A model generated the notes under the pieces. The model ran no database searches. It worked only from the letters and a program-made list of their open reading frames with translations, and was not told where the DNA came from. From the NCBI RefSeq assembly GCF_021300615.1, contig NZ_JAJTMY010000001.1:124001-188000 (forward strand): a stretch of 64,000 bases of DNA, written 5' to 3'. The stretch is from Helicobacter anatolicus (lineage in GTDB: Bacteria; Campylobacterota; Campylobacteria; Campylobacterales; Helicobacteraceae). A program made the translations under genes and the position numbers. How positions within the stretch are numbered: position 1 is the stretch's first letter; every line of letters starts with the position of its first letter. Shown here in pieces: positions 19,553 to 28,513 of the stretch.

Positions 19553-21598
19553 GTGTTAAAAAAAGTATTATGGTTTGTGGTTGCCTTGATAGGTGCTTGG
19601 TGCTTTTCTATTTTGGCATTGCATAGAGGTGAGAGTATTTCTGCAATTTATTTAGTAGTTGCTGCAGTGTGTATTTATGTAATTGCTTATAGATTTTATA
19701 GCTACTTTATTGCCTATAGAGTTTTAGAGCTTGATGAAAAAAGAATTACTCCTGCACAATATAACAATGATGGTAGGGATTTTGTTCCTACAAATAAATT
19801 TATTTTATTTGGTCATCATTTTGCCGCAATTGCTGGTGCTGGACCATTGGTAGGACCAATTTTAGCAGCTCAAATGGGGTATTTACCCTCCATGATATGG
19901 ATTTTGGTAGGTGGTGTATTAGCAGGTAGTGTACATGATTTTGTTGTGCTTTTTGCTTCTTCTAGAAGAAATGGTCGTTCTTTGGGAGAGATGATTAAAG
20001 ATGAATTAGGCAAGGGTGCAGGATCTATTGCAAGTCTTGCAATTTTTGGCATCATGATTATTATCATTGCGATTTTAGCGATGGTAGTTGTAAAAGCATT
20101 AGCAGAATCTCCTTGGGGGACATTTAGTATTTTTATGACAATTCCTATTGCGATTTTTATGGGGATTTATATGCGTTATTTGCGTCCTGGTATGGTGGGT
20201 GAGGCAAGTATTATTGGGTTTATTTTATTGATGATTGCTTTGTATTATGGGCATGTAGTTGCTAAAGATCCTGTATTAGCAGCATTTTTTACCTTTGATG
20301 CTCCAACTTTGGCGATTATGATTATTGCTTATGGATTTATTGCTAGTATTTTACCCGTATGGCTTTTATTGGCACCAAGAGATTATTTGAGTACATTTTT
20401 AAAAATTGGTGTAATTGTGGGAATGGCACTATCTATTTGTATTGTAATGCCAGATTTAAAAATGCCAGCATTGACAAAATTTATTGATGGAACTGGGCCT
20501 GTGTTTGCAGGAAGTATTTTTCCATTTTTATTTATTACTATTGCTTGTGGTGCAATCAGTGGATTTCATGCGTTAATTTCTAGTGGAACGACTCCAAAAA
20601 TGTTAGAAAAAGAAACTCATGCTAGAATGGTGGGATATGGATCCATGCTTATGGAATCAGCGGTTGCAATTATGGCATTGATTGCTGCTTGTATTTTAGA
20701 GCCAGGAGTTTATTTTGCTATCAATAGTCCAATGGCAGTGCTTGGTGGAGATGCGTATTCTGCAAGTGCAGCGATTGCAAATTTTGGTTTTGTGGTGAAT
20801 CCAGAGGATATTATGCTTTTGACAGAGCAAATTGGCGAGAATACGATTTTATCAAGAACAGGTGGAGCACCAACTTTTGCAATTGGCTTAGCATTAATTA
20901 TGCATCAATTAATTGGTGGCGAAGCAATGATGGCATTTTGGTATCATTTTGCTATTTTATTTGAAGCACTTTTTATTTTGACTGCGGTAGATGCGGGAAC
21001 AAGGACTTGTCGCTTTATGATTCAAGATATGTTAGGAAATATTTATAAGCCACTTGGTAATACAAAATCTCTTTTTGCGGGATTATTTGCTACAACTTTG
21101 TGTGTTTGTGCATGGGGATATTTTCTTTATCAAGGAGCAATTGATCCACAGGGCGGAATCTTTACTTTGTGGCCATTATTTGGTGTGAGTAATCAGATGT
21201 TAGCATTAATGGCTTTGATGCTTGTGTTTGTGATTCTTTTCAAGATGGGGAAGATGAGGTATGTTGCCGTAGTTGCTTTGCCGGCAATTTTTCTTTTTGC
21301 AGTAACAATGAGTGCGGGTATGCAAAAAATATTACCAAGCAATGGTGATAATATACGCGATAAAGTAAGCCATGTTGCTGTGGCTCAAAATATTGCGAAA
21401 AAATTAGATTCTATGGATGGGGTAGAAAAAAGTAAGGCAAAAAGTCGCATGATAAATAATTTGATTAATGCAATTTTGTGTGGGTTTTTTATGCTTGCAA
21501 CTTGTGTAGTAGTTTTCCGATCTTTATGGCTTAGCAGGGAATGTTTTTATGGACGATGCAAGATTTCTTTGTGCGAGGAAAAATATGAAAAAGTTTAG
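19553..21598 (+). CDS. cstA: Carbon starvation protein CstA (peptide/pyruvate transporter)
   Basis: A 681-residue inner membrane transporter with about 16-18 hydrophobic segments. It has the CstA landmarks GHHFAAIAGAGPLVGP, SGFHALISSGTTPKM, and AGTRTCRFMIQD. In Campylobacter and E. coli this family imports peptides or pyruvate. The start is GTG 19553, six bases after AAGGAG; an ATG two bases earlier opens a two-codon frame (ATG TGT TAA) in a different register and cannot be the gene start. The small YbdD-type gene overlaps its end. Confidence 0.93.
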   Translation: MLKKVLWFVVALIGAWCFSILALHRGESISAIYLVVAAVCIYVIAYRFYSYFIAYRVLELDEKRITPAQYNNDGRDFVPTNKFILFGHHFAAIAGAGPLVGPILAAQMGYLPSMIWILVGGVLAGSVHDFVVLFASSRRNGRSLGEMIKDELGKGAGSIASLAIFGIMIIIIAILAMVVVKALAESPWGTFSIFMTIPIAIFMGIYMRYLRPGMVGEASIIGFILLMIALYYGHVVAKDPVLAAFFTFDAPTLAIMIIAYGFIASILPVWLLLAPRDYLSTFLKIGVIVGMALSICIVMPDLKMPALTKFIDGTGPVFAGSIFPFLFITIACGAISGFHALISSGTTPKMLEKETHARMVGYGSMLMESAVAIMALIAACILEPGVYFAINSPMAVLGGDAYSASAAIANFGFVVNPEDIMLLTEQIGENTILSRTGGAPTFAIGLALIMHQLIGGEAMMAFWYHFAILFEALFILTAVDAGTRTCRFMIQDMLGNIYKPLGNTKSLFAGLFATTLCVCAWGYFLYQGAIDPQGGIFTLWPLFGVSNQMLALMALMLVFVILFKMGKMRYVAVVALPAIFLFAVTMSAGMQKILPSNGDNIRDKVSHVAVAQNIAKKLDSMDGVEKSKAKSRMINNLINAILCGFFMLATCVVVFRSLWLSRECFYGRCKISLCEEKYEKV

Positions 21599-21779
21599 AG
21601 AGATTTATAAGAAATTAGAAAGGTTTTTCCATCTTTTGGTGGGAATACCTAGTTATGATAAATATTTAGAATATCATTATAAGTATCATCCTAATTGTCA
21701 GCCTAAAACAAGAAGAGAATTTTTTTTGGAAGCACAAGAAAAGCGTTATGGTAATGATGGGTCAAAAAAATGCTGTTGA
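21585..21779 (+). CDS. YbdD/YjiX family small protein (CstA partner)
   Basis: A 64-residue basic protein of the DUF466 family, which nearly always follows cstA. Recognisable parts are LVGIPSYDKYLEYHYKYHP and KTRREFFLEAQEKRYG. ATG 21585 has GAGGAA upstream and starts within the last 14 bases of cstA; the longer frame from 21549 lacks a ribosome site. The C-terminus ends in Cys-Cys. Its exact function is unknown; family context indicates that it is needed for or tunes CstA transport. Confidence 0.85.
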   Translation: MKKFREIYKKLERFFHLLVGIPSYDKYLEYHYKYHPNCQPKTRREFFLEAQEKRYGNDGSKKCC

Positions 21780-21793
21780 TTTTTCTTTTTGGC

Positions 21794-21799
21794 TATAAT
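21794..21799 (+). promoter_or_regulatory. -10 box of proBA
   Basis: GGCTATAATT gives a consensus TATAAT 24 bases before the proB GTG, leaving a short leader containing AGGGA. Confidence 0.5.
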
Positions 21800-21822
21800 T
21801 TTGTCAAATTTTAGGGATTATA

Positions 21823-22632
21823 GTGGAAAGAGAAAAGATCAAAAATGCAAAAAGAATTGTGCTAAAAGTCGGTACAACTTCTTTGATTTATGAAAATGGA
21901 AATTTAAATTTTGAGCGAATTGAAAAAATTTCTCAAGTTTTAAGCGATGTGTTTAATAGCGGTAAAGAAGTAATTTTGGTGACCTCTGGAGCTATTGGTG
22001 TAGGTAGAAAAAAAATGCATTTTAATACAAAACCCCAAAGCGTGCAAGAAAAACAAGCTTGTGCATCGGTGGGGCAAGTAGTTTTGATGCAGATTTATTC
22101 TAAAATGTTTGGTGAGTATGGATATGGTATAGGGCAGATTCTACTTACAAAAGATGTGGTAGAAAATCCGCGAAGCAAAGAAAATGTTCGTAATACTTTC
22201 GAAACACTTTTGCAACATAGAATTATTCCCATTGTAAATGAAAATGATAGTGTTTCTATTGATGAAATTAAAAATATTTCAAGATTTGGAGATAATGATA
22301 GTTTGGCTGCTGTGGTAGCACTTATTGTTGAGGCAGATTTGTTAATTATTCTTTCTGATATTGATGGTTTTTATAATAAAAACCCAAAAATATATAAAGA
22401 TGCGGTGTTGTTAGATTGTGTTAAGGAAATTACAGAGGATATTAAAAAAGCTGCAGAAGGGAGCGGAAGTGATTTTGGTACAGGGGGAATGCGTACAAAA
22501 ATTGAGGCTGCACAGATGGTGGTAAATCATGGGTGTGATATGATTCTTACAAGTAGTGAAAATCCAAAAGCAATTTTAGAGATACTTAAAGGCGCACCTG
22601 TAGGGACATTATTTGTAGCAAAAGATAAGTGA
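21823..22632 (+). CDS. proB: Glutamate 5-kinase
   Basis: First step of proline synthesis, glutamate to glutamyl-5-phosphate. The 269 residues hold only the amino-acid-kinase domain: RIVLKVGTTSL (P-loop), VTSGAIGVG, IPIVNENDSV and GTGGMRTKI. The C-terminal PUA domain of the E. coli enzyme is absent, the short form. Starts with GTG, AGGGA upstream. The proA ATG follows 18 bases after its stop. Confidence 0.95.
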   Translation: MEREKIKNAKRIVLKVGTTSLIYENGNLNFERIEKISQVLSDVFNSGKEVILVTSGAIGVGRKKMHFNTKPQSVQEKQACASVGQVVLMQIYSKMFGEYGYGIGQILLTKDVVENPRSKENVRNTFETLLQHRIIPIVNENDSVSIDEIKNISRFGDNDSLAAVVALIVEADLLIILSDIDGFYNKNPKIYKDAVLLDCVKEITEDIKKAAEGSGSDFGTGGMRTKIEAAQMVVNHGCDMILTSSENPKAILEILKGAPVGTLFVAKDK

Positions 22633-22650
22633 AAATCTTTGAGGATAGAG

Positions 22651-23901
22651 ATGCAAAAGGATCAGGAAGAAATTTATCAGCAAGTTTTAGAAGCAAAAAA
22701 AGAGGCTTATAACCTTTTAAATGTCACAAGTGAGGAAAAAAATTTTGCATTAGCAAAAATAGCACAAGCACTGTGTGAAAATAGAGTGCAGATTATAAAG
22801 GCAAATCAAAGGGATTTAAAAGAACAAGTAGGAAAATCGCAAGCGTTTTTGGATCGTTTGAGTTTTGGAGAAGAGAGGATTTTTGCAAGCATTAAAGGGA
22901 TTGAAAAAATTATTTCTCTTAAGGATTTTATTGGTAATGTAGAGAATCTTAATATTATGCCAAATGGTTTGCAAATTGGTCAAAAAATTGTTCCGCTAGG
23001 AGTGGTAGGGATAATTTATGAAGCGCGTCCAAATGTAACTTGCGATGCAATAGCTTTGTGTCTAAAAACATCAAATGCAGTAATTTTAAAAGGTGGTAAG
23101 GAGGCATTAAATACAAATAAGGCAATTGTAGAAATTGTTAAAAAAGCCTTAGAACAAACAAAAATTCCTAAAAATTGTGTGCAATTGATTACAAATACAG
23201 ATAGAGAGGGTACGAAGTTTTTGATGGGGTTGTATGGGCTTATTGATGTGCTTATTCCACGCGGTGGAAGTGGGCTAATAAAAAGTGTAGTGGAAAATTC
23301 TAAAGTACCAGTGATTGAGACGGGTGTAGGAAATTGTCATATCTTTGTTGATGAATTTGCAGATTTTGAGATGGCAAAAGATATTGTTATTAATGCAAAA
23401 ACAAGTCGTGTTTCTGTGTGTAATGCTGCAGAAAAGCTTTTAGTGCATAGAAAGATCGCACAAGATTTTCTTCCACAGATTATAGAGAGATTGCAAAAAG
23501 AGGGTGTAGAGATAGTGGGGGATAATCAAGTGTGTACTTATGGTAAAAATATTTCATTGGCTACGCAGAAGGATTATTTTGAGGAGTATTTGGATCTTAA
23601 AATCTGTATTAAAATTGTAGATGATTTAAAGGATGCGATTTTGCATATTAATACTTATAGCTCTCATCATTCAGAATCTATTATTACAAAGGATTATGCA
23701 AATGCGCAGGAATTTTTAAAAGCTATAGATTCTGCTGTAGTGTATGTGAATGCTTCTACAAGATTTAGTGATGGAGAAGAATTTGGGCTTGGTGGAGAGA
23801 TTGGCATCAGTACACAAAAACTTCATGCAAGAGGACCTATGGGGCTTAGGGCTTTGAGTACGAGTAAGTATATTGTCTATGGTAATGGGCAAATTAGATA
23901 A
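22651..23901 (+). CDS. proA: Gamma-glutamyl phosphate reductase
   Basis: Second step of proline synthesis, NADPH-dependent reduction to glutamate-5-semialdehyde; 416 residues. Family segments are GVVGIIYEARPNVT, ILKGGKEA, IPRGGSGLI and the active-site cysteine in SRVSVCNAAEKL; the C-terminal EFGLGGEIGISTQKLHARGP is present. ATG 22651 has GAGGA at 22641-22645; the TTG at 22639 overlaps that site. Co-transcribed with proB. Confidence 0.96.
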   Translation: MQKDQEEIYQQVLEAKKEAYNLLNVTSEEKNFALAKIAQALCENRVQIIKANQRDLKEQVGKSQAFLDRLSFGEERIFASIKGIEKIISLKDFIGNVENLNIMPNGLQIGQKIVPLGVVGIIYEARPNVTCDAIALCLKTSNAVILKGGKEALNTNKAIVEIVKKALEQTKIPKNCVQLITNTDREGTKFLMGLYGLIDVLIPRGGSGLIKSVVENSKVPVIETGVGNCHIFVDEFADFEMAKDIVINAKTSRVSVCNAAEKLLVHRKIAQDFLPQIIERLQKEGVEIVGDNQVCTYGKNISLATQKDYFEEYLDLKICIKIVDDLKDAILHINTYSSHHSESIITKDYANAQEFLKAIDSAVVYVNASTRFSDGEEFGLGGEIGISTQKLHARGPMGLRALSTSKYIVYGNGQIR

Positions 23902-23919
23902 TTTGAAATTAAATTTATC
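23897..23919 (+). terminator. Weak AT-rich terminator after proA
   Basis: GATAATTT and AAATTTATC pair with one bulged base around GAAATT; GGTATTTTTTAG follows. The 5' arm includes the proA stop. It sits between two convergent genes. Confidence 0.4.
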
Positions 23920-23934
23920 GGTATTTTTTAGATT

Positions 23935-24798
23935 TTAGGCTTTATTTTGTTTGAAAATCATTTTCCCAAGCGGGATTTTAAGAAAATCTGAGACAACCTG
24001 ACATTTAATTTTGAAAAGAAAAAAGAGGTTATCTTTTTTATGAGATTCTAAACATTCAAAATTACCCATTCCTTTGGCTAAAATTAGATCTGCTTGATTA
24101 AAAAGTTGTTGGATATGTTGTGGGGCATCTTCATAGAGAAAGCCAGGTGTTTGCATTGTGCTATCTATTGGGGTGCAAAATTGTGCAATAGGCGTGCATA
24201 GAGGATTTTCTGTAATATCTTTAAATGTGAGATCATTGATAATTGGCTTTCCTCTTGTGAGATATAAGATATTAAGACTAGGATAGAGTTTTTTTAAATT
24301 TTCAATCAAGATTGCATCAAAGAGATTTTCACCCGCATTGTCGGCTAGATAGAGTAGAGTACTTGTATTTTGCAACCTTTCTTGAAAATTAGGAAGATCA
24401 AAAATTGCAAAATCAAGTTTAGAGTCAAAATTATCAAATGAAAATTGTGTTTGTGAACCATAATCAATTACATTTCCTAGAGCAGCAATTTTTATGCTTT
24501 CTTCAAGTAGATTAGTTTGTGTGTATTGCTGTAGTTTTTTTCGCAATTCTTGGGTAATTTCATAGGCTTTTTTGATACAAGATTTTTTAATAGGTGCATA
24601 TATATCTTCTTGTTTTGTGATTTTGGCGAGATTTTTATAAATAGGGTATGCTATTTTGGGAGGTGGACAAGAGGGGGATTGACGCAAAAGCAATGAAGTT
24701 TGCTGTAGGATTTTTTGCTCTTCTTGATGTGGAAAAAGTTGCAAGGTGTTTTTGATTTGATTATAAATGCATTCATGGCATTTTGGCATAGCATTCAT
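23935..24798 (-). CDS. DUF89 (ARMT1-like) damage-control phosphatase family protein
   Basis: A 287-residue member of the DUF89 metal-dependent phosphatase family, thought to remove damaged phosphometabolites. Seen here: an N-terminal CHEC cysteine pair (residues 8-11), LADNAGENLFD (the metal-binding Asn/Asp/Glu core) and AKGMGNFE near the C-terminus. The true substrate in this lineage is unknown. Its ATG overlaps the stop of the preceding coiled-coil gene (ATGA), making it the last gene of the motA-motB unit; no link to motility is evident. Confidence 0.75.
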   Translation of the reverse strand: MNAMPKCHECIYNQIKNTLQLFPHQEEQKILQQTSLLLRQSPSCPPPKIAYPIYKNLAKITKQEDIYAPIKKSCIKKAYEITQELRKKLQQYTQTNLLEESIKIAALGNVIDYGSQTQFSFDNFDSKLDFAIFDLPNFQERLQNTSTLLYLADNAGENLFDAILIENLKKLYPSLNILYLTRGKPIINDLTFKDITENPLCTPIAQFCTPIDSTMQTPGFLYEDAPQHIQQLFNQADLILAKGMGNFECLESHKKDNLFFLFKIKCQVVSDFLKIPLGKMIFKQNKA

Positions 24799-25256
24799 TC
24801 TTTAATCATCCCCATATTTCCTATTTTTCCCCACATTAATTGGTGTTTGCGTTTTAAAAAGCGTATTTCTTCTTCTTTTTGTTCCAACTCTTCCTCTTTT
24901 TTAGCAAGCAATTTATCTTTTTTTTGTGCTTCTTCTTGGAGTTCTAAAAGCGTATCTTTTAAAAGAGTATTCTCTTCTTGCAAGACTAAATCTTGTGTTT
25001 GAGATTGTGCAATAAGTTGTTCGTATAAAAAAGTAAGAATCTGTAGCGTTTTTTCTAAAAAAATTGGCTCCAGGGTTTTGGAATTCATTTGAATTGCTAC
25101 GAGTTGATTTTCTATTTTTTGCAAAAAAAGATTAATTCCATCTTTTATAAAAATAAAAGTGCTTTCGTTTTCATTGACAAGATTGGTTTTTTCTTCAATT
25201 TCTTGTTTTGTAAGATTTGTAGCTTGGAGAAAGTCCTCTAGTGGCATATATGGCAT
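24795..25256 (-). CDS. Coiled-coil protein downstream of motB (DUF3972-like)
   Basis: A 153-residue cytoplasmic protein. The N-terminal 25 residues (PLEDFLQATNLTKQEIEE) look like a small helix-turn-helix-like domain; residues 80-140 form a charged Lys/Glu coiled coil. It resembles the Campylobacterota DUF3972 proteins often found next to motAB, an assignment from memory. Its start abuts motB and its stop overlaps the DUF89 gene. Function is unknown. Confidence 0.65.
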   Translation of the reverse strand: MPYMPLEDFLQATNLTKQEIEEKTNLVNENESTFIFIKDGINLFLQKIENQLVAIQMNSKTLEPIFLEKTLQILTFLYEQLIAQSQTQDLVLQEENTLLKDTLLELQEEAQKKDKLLAKKEEELEQKEEEIRFLKRKHQLMWGKIGNMGMIKE

Positions 25257-26032
25257 TATTGTATCTTTCTGTCAAGGATAGATTGTACATTGCGTACACT
25301 ATTTGGGTCGGCTGATAAAAATATTTCTACACGATTGTTTTTTGCACGATTAATTAGTGTTGTGTTAGGAAATAATGGATCGTTTTTACCGTATGAAGTA
25401 AACGAAAGTCTATCTTGGGCAACACCATTTTGTATTAAAGTACGCATAACATTTAATGCTCTTTCTGCTGCTAACACATAATGATCTTTATATTTTGAAT
25501 TATAAGGAAGAGGGGCATTATCTGTGTAGCCTTTAATGTTGATTTTTACTTGCGGTGGAAATTTTCTAATTATATTTGCCATGTTATGCAAATAATCTCT
25601 CGCTTCATTATTTATAAGCTTTGCACTTCCAGATTCAAAAAATAAACTAGATGGTAATTGTAGAGTAATACCTTGTTCAATTTGCTCTAACACGCCACCT
25701 TCTTGTACAAGTTGTTCCAATTGAACAATATTTTCTACTGTCTTAATTGCTGTAGAATCTTGAGCTTGTTGTGTTTTTTCCCCATCTTGAAGTTCTGTAG
25801 TATCGCCAGGATCAGGAGGGATAGGGGTTACAGGCTGTAATGTATCAGGTTTGGGTGGCGCATCAAAAATCTTGATAAATTCAAGTTTTAAGGCTTCTAC
25901 TTTTGCTTTATTTTGTGCAGAAATTGCATAGAGCGCAATAAAAAGCGCAAGCAATAAAGAAAGGAAGTCTGCATAAGGGACCGCCCATTTTTCTCCAGCA
26001 GGACATTCAGGACATTTCTTTTTCTTTGCCAT
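25256..26032 (-). CDS. motB: Flagellar motor stator protein MotB
   Basis: Anchors the stator to peptidoglycan and carries the proton path with MotA; 258 residues. A short cytoplasmic head with a CPEC pair precedes one membrane segment (about 20-41), in which PYADFLSLLLALF holds the proton-carrying Asp22. A linker rich in Pro/Gln follows and then the OmpA-like domain (about 125-245, INIKGYTDNAPL and NRVEIFLS). Four bases follow motA. Confidence 0.97.
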   Translation of the reverse strand: MAKKKKCPECPAGEKWAVPYADFLSLLLALFIALYAISAQNKAKVEALKLEFIKIFDAPPKPDTLQPVTPIPPDPGDTTELQDGEKTQQAQDSTAIKTVENIVQLEQLVQEGGVLEQIEQGITLQLPSSLFFESGSAKLINNEARDYLHNMANIIRKFPPQVKINIKGYTDNAPLPYNSKYKDHYVLAAERALNVMRTLIQNGVAQDRLSFTSYGKNDPLFPNTTLINRAKNNRVEIFLSADPNSVRNVQSILDRKIQ

Positions 26033-26035
26033 TAC

Positions 26036-26806
26036 TTACTCAAATTGTGAAATTTTAGGATTTCCAGGTGTGATATAGCCTAGTAGTTTTGCTTCAAGAT
26101 TTCTAGGATTATCGCCATTTGCAATACCAATAACACCTTCTAGTATAACGGTTTTTTCTTTAATAATATCATGTGAGTTGGCTTTAAGTTTGTTGCCCCA
26201 AGGACCAAAAATTGCATAAGCACACATAATCCCCGTAACAGTTGCAGTAAATGCTCCTGCAATACCTGCAGCCATTTCTGCGGGATTGTCAAGTTTTTGG
26301 AGGGCAAGCATAAGACCCATAACCGCACCTACAAGTCCAAAAGTTGGAGCAGATTCTCCTGCAACTAGCCAATAGTGTGCGGCACCATGATAATATTCTT
26401 CAAGTTGTTCAATTTGGATTTCCATATCTTCTTTTACGGCTTTACTTTCTTTGCCATCAATAATCATAGAAAGTGCTTCACGCATAAAATCATCTTCTAC
26501 TTGTGCAACTTTAGCTTCTAGTGATAAAATTCCATCTTTTCTTGCTAAATTCGCAAATTCAATGAGTGTTTTAATGGTTTCATTGAGATTGACTTTTGAA
26601 CCTGCAAATATGAGTTTTATTTCCTTGAATCCTGCTTTGATATATTGGGCATGTGTGCCTGTCATTGCAGAGAAAAGAGCGGTAGGGATAATAATAATAA
26701 CGGAGCTGATATGGATAAGATGAAGTGGGTTTCCTCCTTCTAAAATATCCCCGACAGCAATAGAAGTTATTGCCAAAAGCATTCCTAAAAGAGTTGATAA
26801 ATCCAT
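26036..26806 (-). CDS. motA: Flagellar motor stator protein MotA
   Basis: Four-pass inner membrane protein of 256 residues that turns proton flow into torque. It has the MotA start (MDLSTLLGMLLAITSIAVGD), the cytoplasmic loop with charged residues and SAPTFGLVGAVMGL with the conserved prolines in the third and fourth membrane segments. ATG 26806 is chosen because the longer frame from 26839 begins inside the TATAAT box. Translation signals upstream are weak (AGG). First gene of motA-motB and its followers. Confidence 0.96.
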   Translation of the reverse strand: MDLSTLLGMLLAITSIAVGDILEGGNPLHLIHISSVIIIIPTALFSAMTGTHAQYIKAGFKEIKLIFAGSKVNLNETIKTLIEFANLARKDGILSLEAKVAQVEDDFMREALSMIIDGKESKAVKEDMEIQIEQLEEYYHGAAHYWLVAGESAPTFGLVGAVMGLMLALQKLDNPAEMAAGIAGAFTATVTGIMCAYAIFGPWGNKLKANSHDIIKEKTVILEGVIGIANGDNPRNLEAKLLGYITPGNPKISQFE

Positions 26807-26837
26807 AAAACTACCTAATGAAAATAATATTTTTTCC

Positions 26838-26843
26838 ATTATA
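26838..26843 (-). promoter_or_regulatory. -10 box of motAB
   Basis: GTTATAATGG on the minus strand gives TATAAT 31 bases before the motA ATG. No sigma-28 or sigma-54 motif is seen, pointing to housekeeping-sigma expression. Confidence 0.5.
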
Positions 26844-27390
26844 ACAAAAAAAGTTCTTGTTTATGCTATCTTCCTTGTTGAGATAGAAAAAAATTGTAGT
26901 TTAAAGATATGTTAATCAAGTAGTTTTTACATGTTTACCATTAACTGATTTAGTATAATCTTTATTCTTATAAGGGAAGTATTTTTGTGTTTATAGTATT
27001 TTAAAATATATTCACTAGGTTTGATTATTATAACACTACCTAGAAAAATAAAATTTATTAAGGTAGTTAAGTTTTTATAGAAGCTATGTTAAGGATAATT
27101 TGCTTGCATAGAGAAGTATGATTCTTTACTGATTACGGAAGTAAAATTTTTAAGACTTGCTTTTGTAGTGATCTATATTTTCATGATGTGGTTATAGAAA
27201 GTGAAATTTCTTTATCATTAATAATATTTATACTACTAAGCTTTGATTAGTTTCTTGTGTTGATTTTATTATTTTAAATAATAGCTTAATGTTGCAAATA
27301 TGGTTTGGATAGCAATTCTAAAAGTAGAAGTTTTCTAAAGTGATGAAAGAATATTTTTTCACCTTTTAAAATAATATTGTATAGGGACTA
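26844..27390. other. Gene-free stretch between motA and the tonB terminator
   Basis: About 550 bases, very AT-rich, without a plausible gene in any frame. It holds a plus-strand TATAAT at 26954-26959 followed by AAGGGAAG, but the GTG that follows opens only a five-codon frame. Further on, CTAGGT/ACCTAG and ACTACCT/AGGTAGT can form two hairpins that share one arm and so exclude each other. It could encode a small RNA or be a decayed remnant; nothing recognised. Confidence 0.4.
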
Positions 27391-27465
27391 AAAAAATAAA
27401 ACAAAATTTACCAAGAAAATATTATTAAAACAAGGAATATGTTTAATAATGAAGACTGGGGTAAA
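27391..27465 (-). terminator. Terminator of exbB-exbD-tonB
   Basis: Immediately after the tonB stop, GTTTAATAAT (27441-27450) and ATTATTAAAAC (27421-27431) form a 10-bp stem with one bulge, enclosed by TTTACC/GGTAAA (27407-27412 and 27460-27465). On the minus strand TTTTGTTTTATTTTTTTAG follows. Confidence 0.6.
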
Positions 27466-28167
27466 TTAACCTCTTGCAAGACTATAAATAATAGGCACTT
27501 TTATGCGCACTTTTTGTTTAGGTATTGGAAAATATCTTGATGCAGTGTCAACAGCCTTAAGCGCGGTTTTGTTTAAAATTTCTCCCGCAGTGCTTTGTAA
27601 GATTTTCAGACCTTCTAAACTTCCATCGATATTAAGGATAAATTCCACAGTAACCTCACCTTCTAAACCCCTGATTCTTGCAATTCTTGGATAAGGATTG
27701 TTATTTGAGATTGCTATTCTGATTTTAGATAAAAATTCATCACTAATACCTTGATTGTAGGCTAGAGTTTCAGCATTTGCCCCTTCTTGGGTGACATTAG
27801 ATGCTTTTTGTTTCTCATCACTTTCTTGAGGATTTGTCTTAGAGATTTCCTCTTTTGGTGTTTCTTTTGGCACTACTTCTTGTTTTTTTGGTTTTTTTTG
27901 AGGCTTTTTCTTATGCTTTTTTTTCTTAGGTTTAGGTTTTTCTTGTTTAGGGGGTGCTTTTGAAAAATTTGTTTGATTGCCTCCGCTATTAACGCTCGCA
28001 ACTTTCATGGTGATTGTATGATTGCCATTTTCTTGAACACTGATAACTTTTGAAGCATTAAAATCAAAAAATACAAGAAAAATAGTAAGATAAATTGCCC
28101 CTGCGCAAATAAATCCTATGATATTTGGTTGTTTAATCTTTTCTTGTAGAAATTGCAAAATTTTCAT
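27466..28167 (-). CDS. tonB: Energy transducer TonB
   Basis: Spans the periplasm and powers TonB-dependent receptors such as the one at 17056. Of 233 residues, one N-terminal membrane segment (about 16-36) is followed by a Lys/Pro-rich stalk (about 75-125, KPKPKKKKHKKKP) and the TonB C-terminal domain (about 155-233, GEVTVEFILNIDGS). The gene starts inside exbD, overlapping it by 35 bases, and ends the exbB-exbD-tonB operon. Confidence 0.93.
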   Translation of the reverse strand: MKILQFLQEKIKQPNIIGFICAGAIYLTIFLVFFDFNASKVISVQENGNHTITMKVASVNSGGNQTNFSKAPPKQEKPKPKKKKHKKKPQKKPKKQEVVPKETPKEEISKTNPQESDEKQKASNVTQEGANAETLAYNQGISDEFLSKIRIAISNNNPYPRIARIRGLEGEVTVEFILNIDGSLEGLKILQSTAGEILNKTALKAVDTASRYFPIPKQKVRIKVPIIYSLARG

Positions 28168-28513
28168 GATTTTTTTCCTTCAAGATATCTAGAATTTTGA
28201 CAAAAATTTCAAATTTAGATTCCTTATCACTTTTAAGTTCAATTAAAGTTTTGGCATCTACTGTTGCTATAGAATCTTTGAGTTGATGGAATTCTATAGG
28301 TTTATCATCGAGATAAATAAAATTATTTGAATCTACTGTGATTACTACGTGTTTTTCTTCTTGAGATTGTTGTGCAGAATCTGCTTGTGGAACTTCCACT
28401 TTAATTTTTCCTTGCGCAATAAAAGTAGAAATGCTAAGCACAATTGCTAGCAAAACAAGCATAATATCGATAAATGGAACGATATTTAGCCCTTCACCTC
28501 TTTTAATTTTCAT
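28133..28513 (-). CDS. exbD: Biopolymer transport protein ExbD
   Basis: Proton-channel partner of ExbB, 126 residues from ATG 28513. It has the family start (MKIKRGEGLNIVPFIDIMLVLL), where the Asp in the single membrane segment is the proton carrier, and a periplasmic domain. A longer frame begins at 28549 but ATG 28513 has AAGGCA upstream and matches the family N-terminus. It overlaps exbB by 11 bases and tonB by 35. Confidence 0.92.
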   Translation of the reverse strand: MKIKRGEGLNIVPFIDIMLVLLAIVLSISTFIAQGKIKVEVPQADSAQQSQEEKHVVITVDSNNFIYLDDKPIEFHQLKDSIATVDAKTLIELKSDKESKFEIFVKILDILKEKNHENFAISTRKD

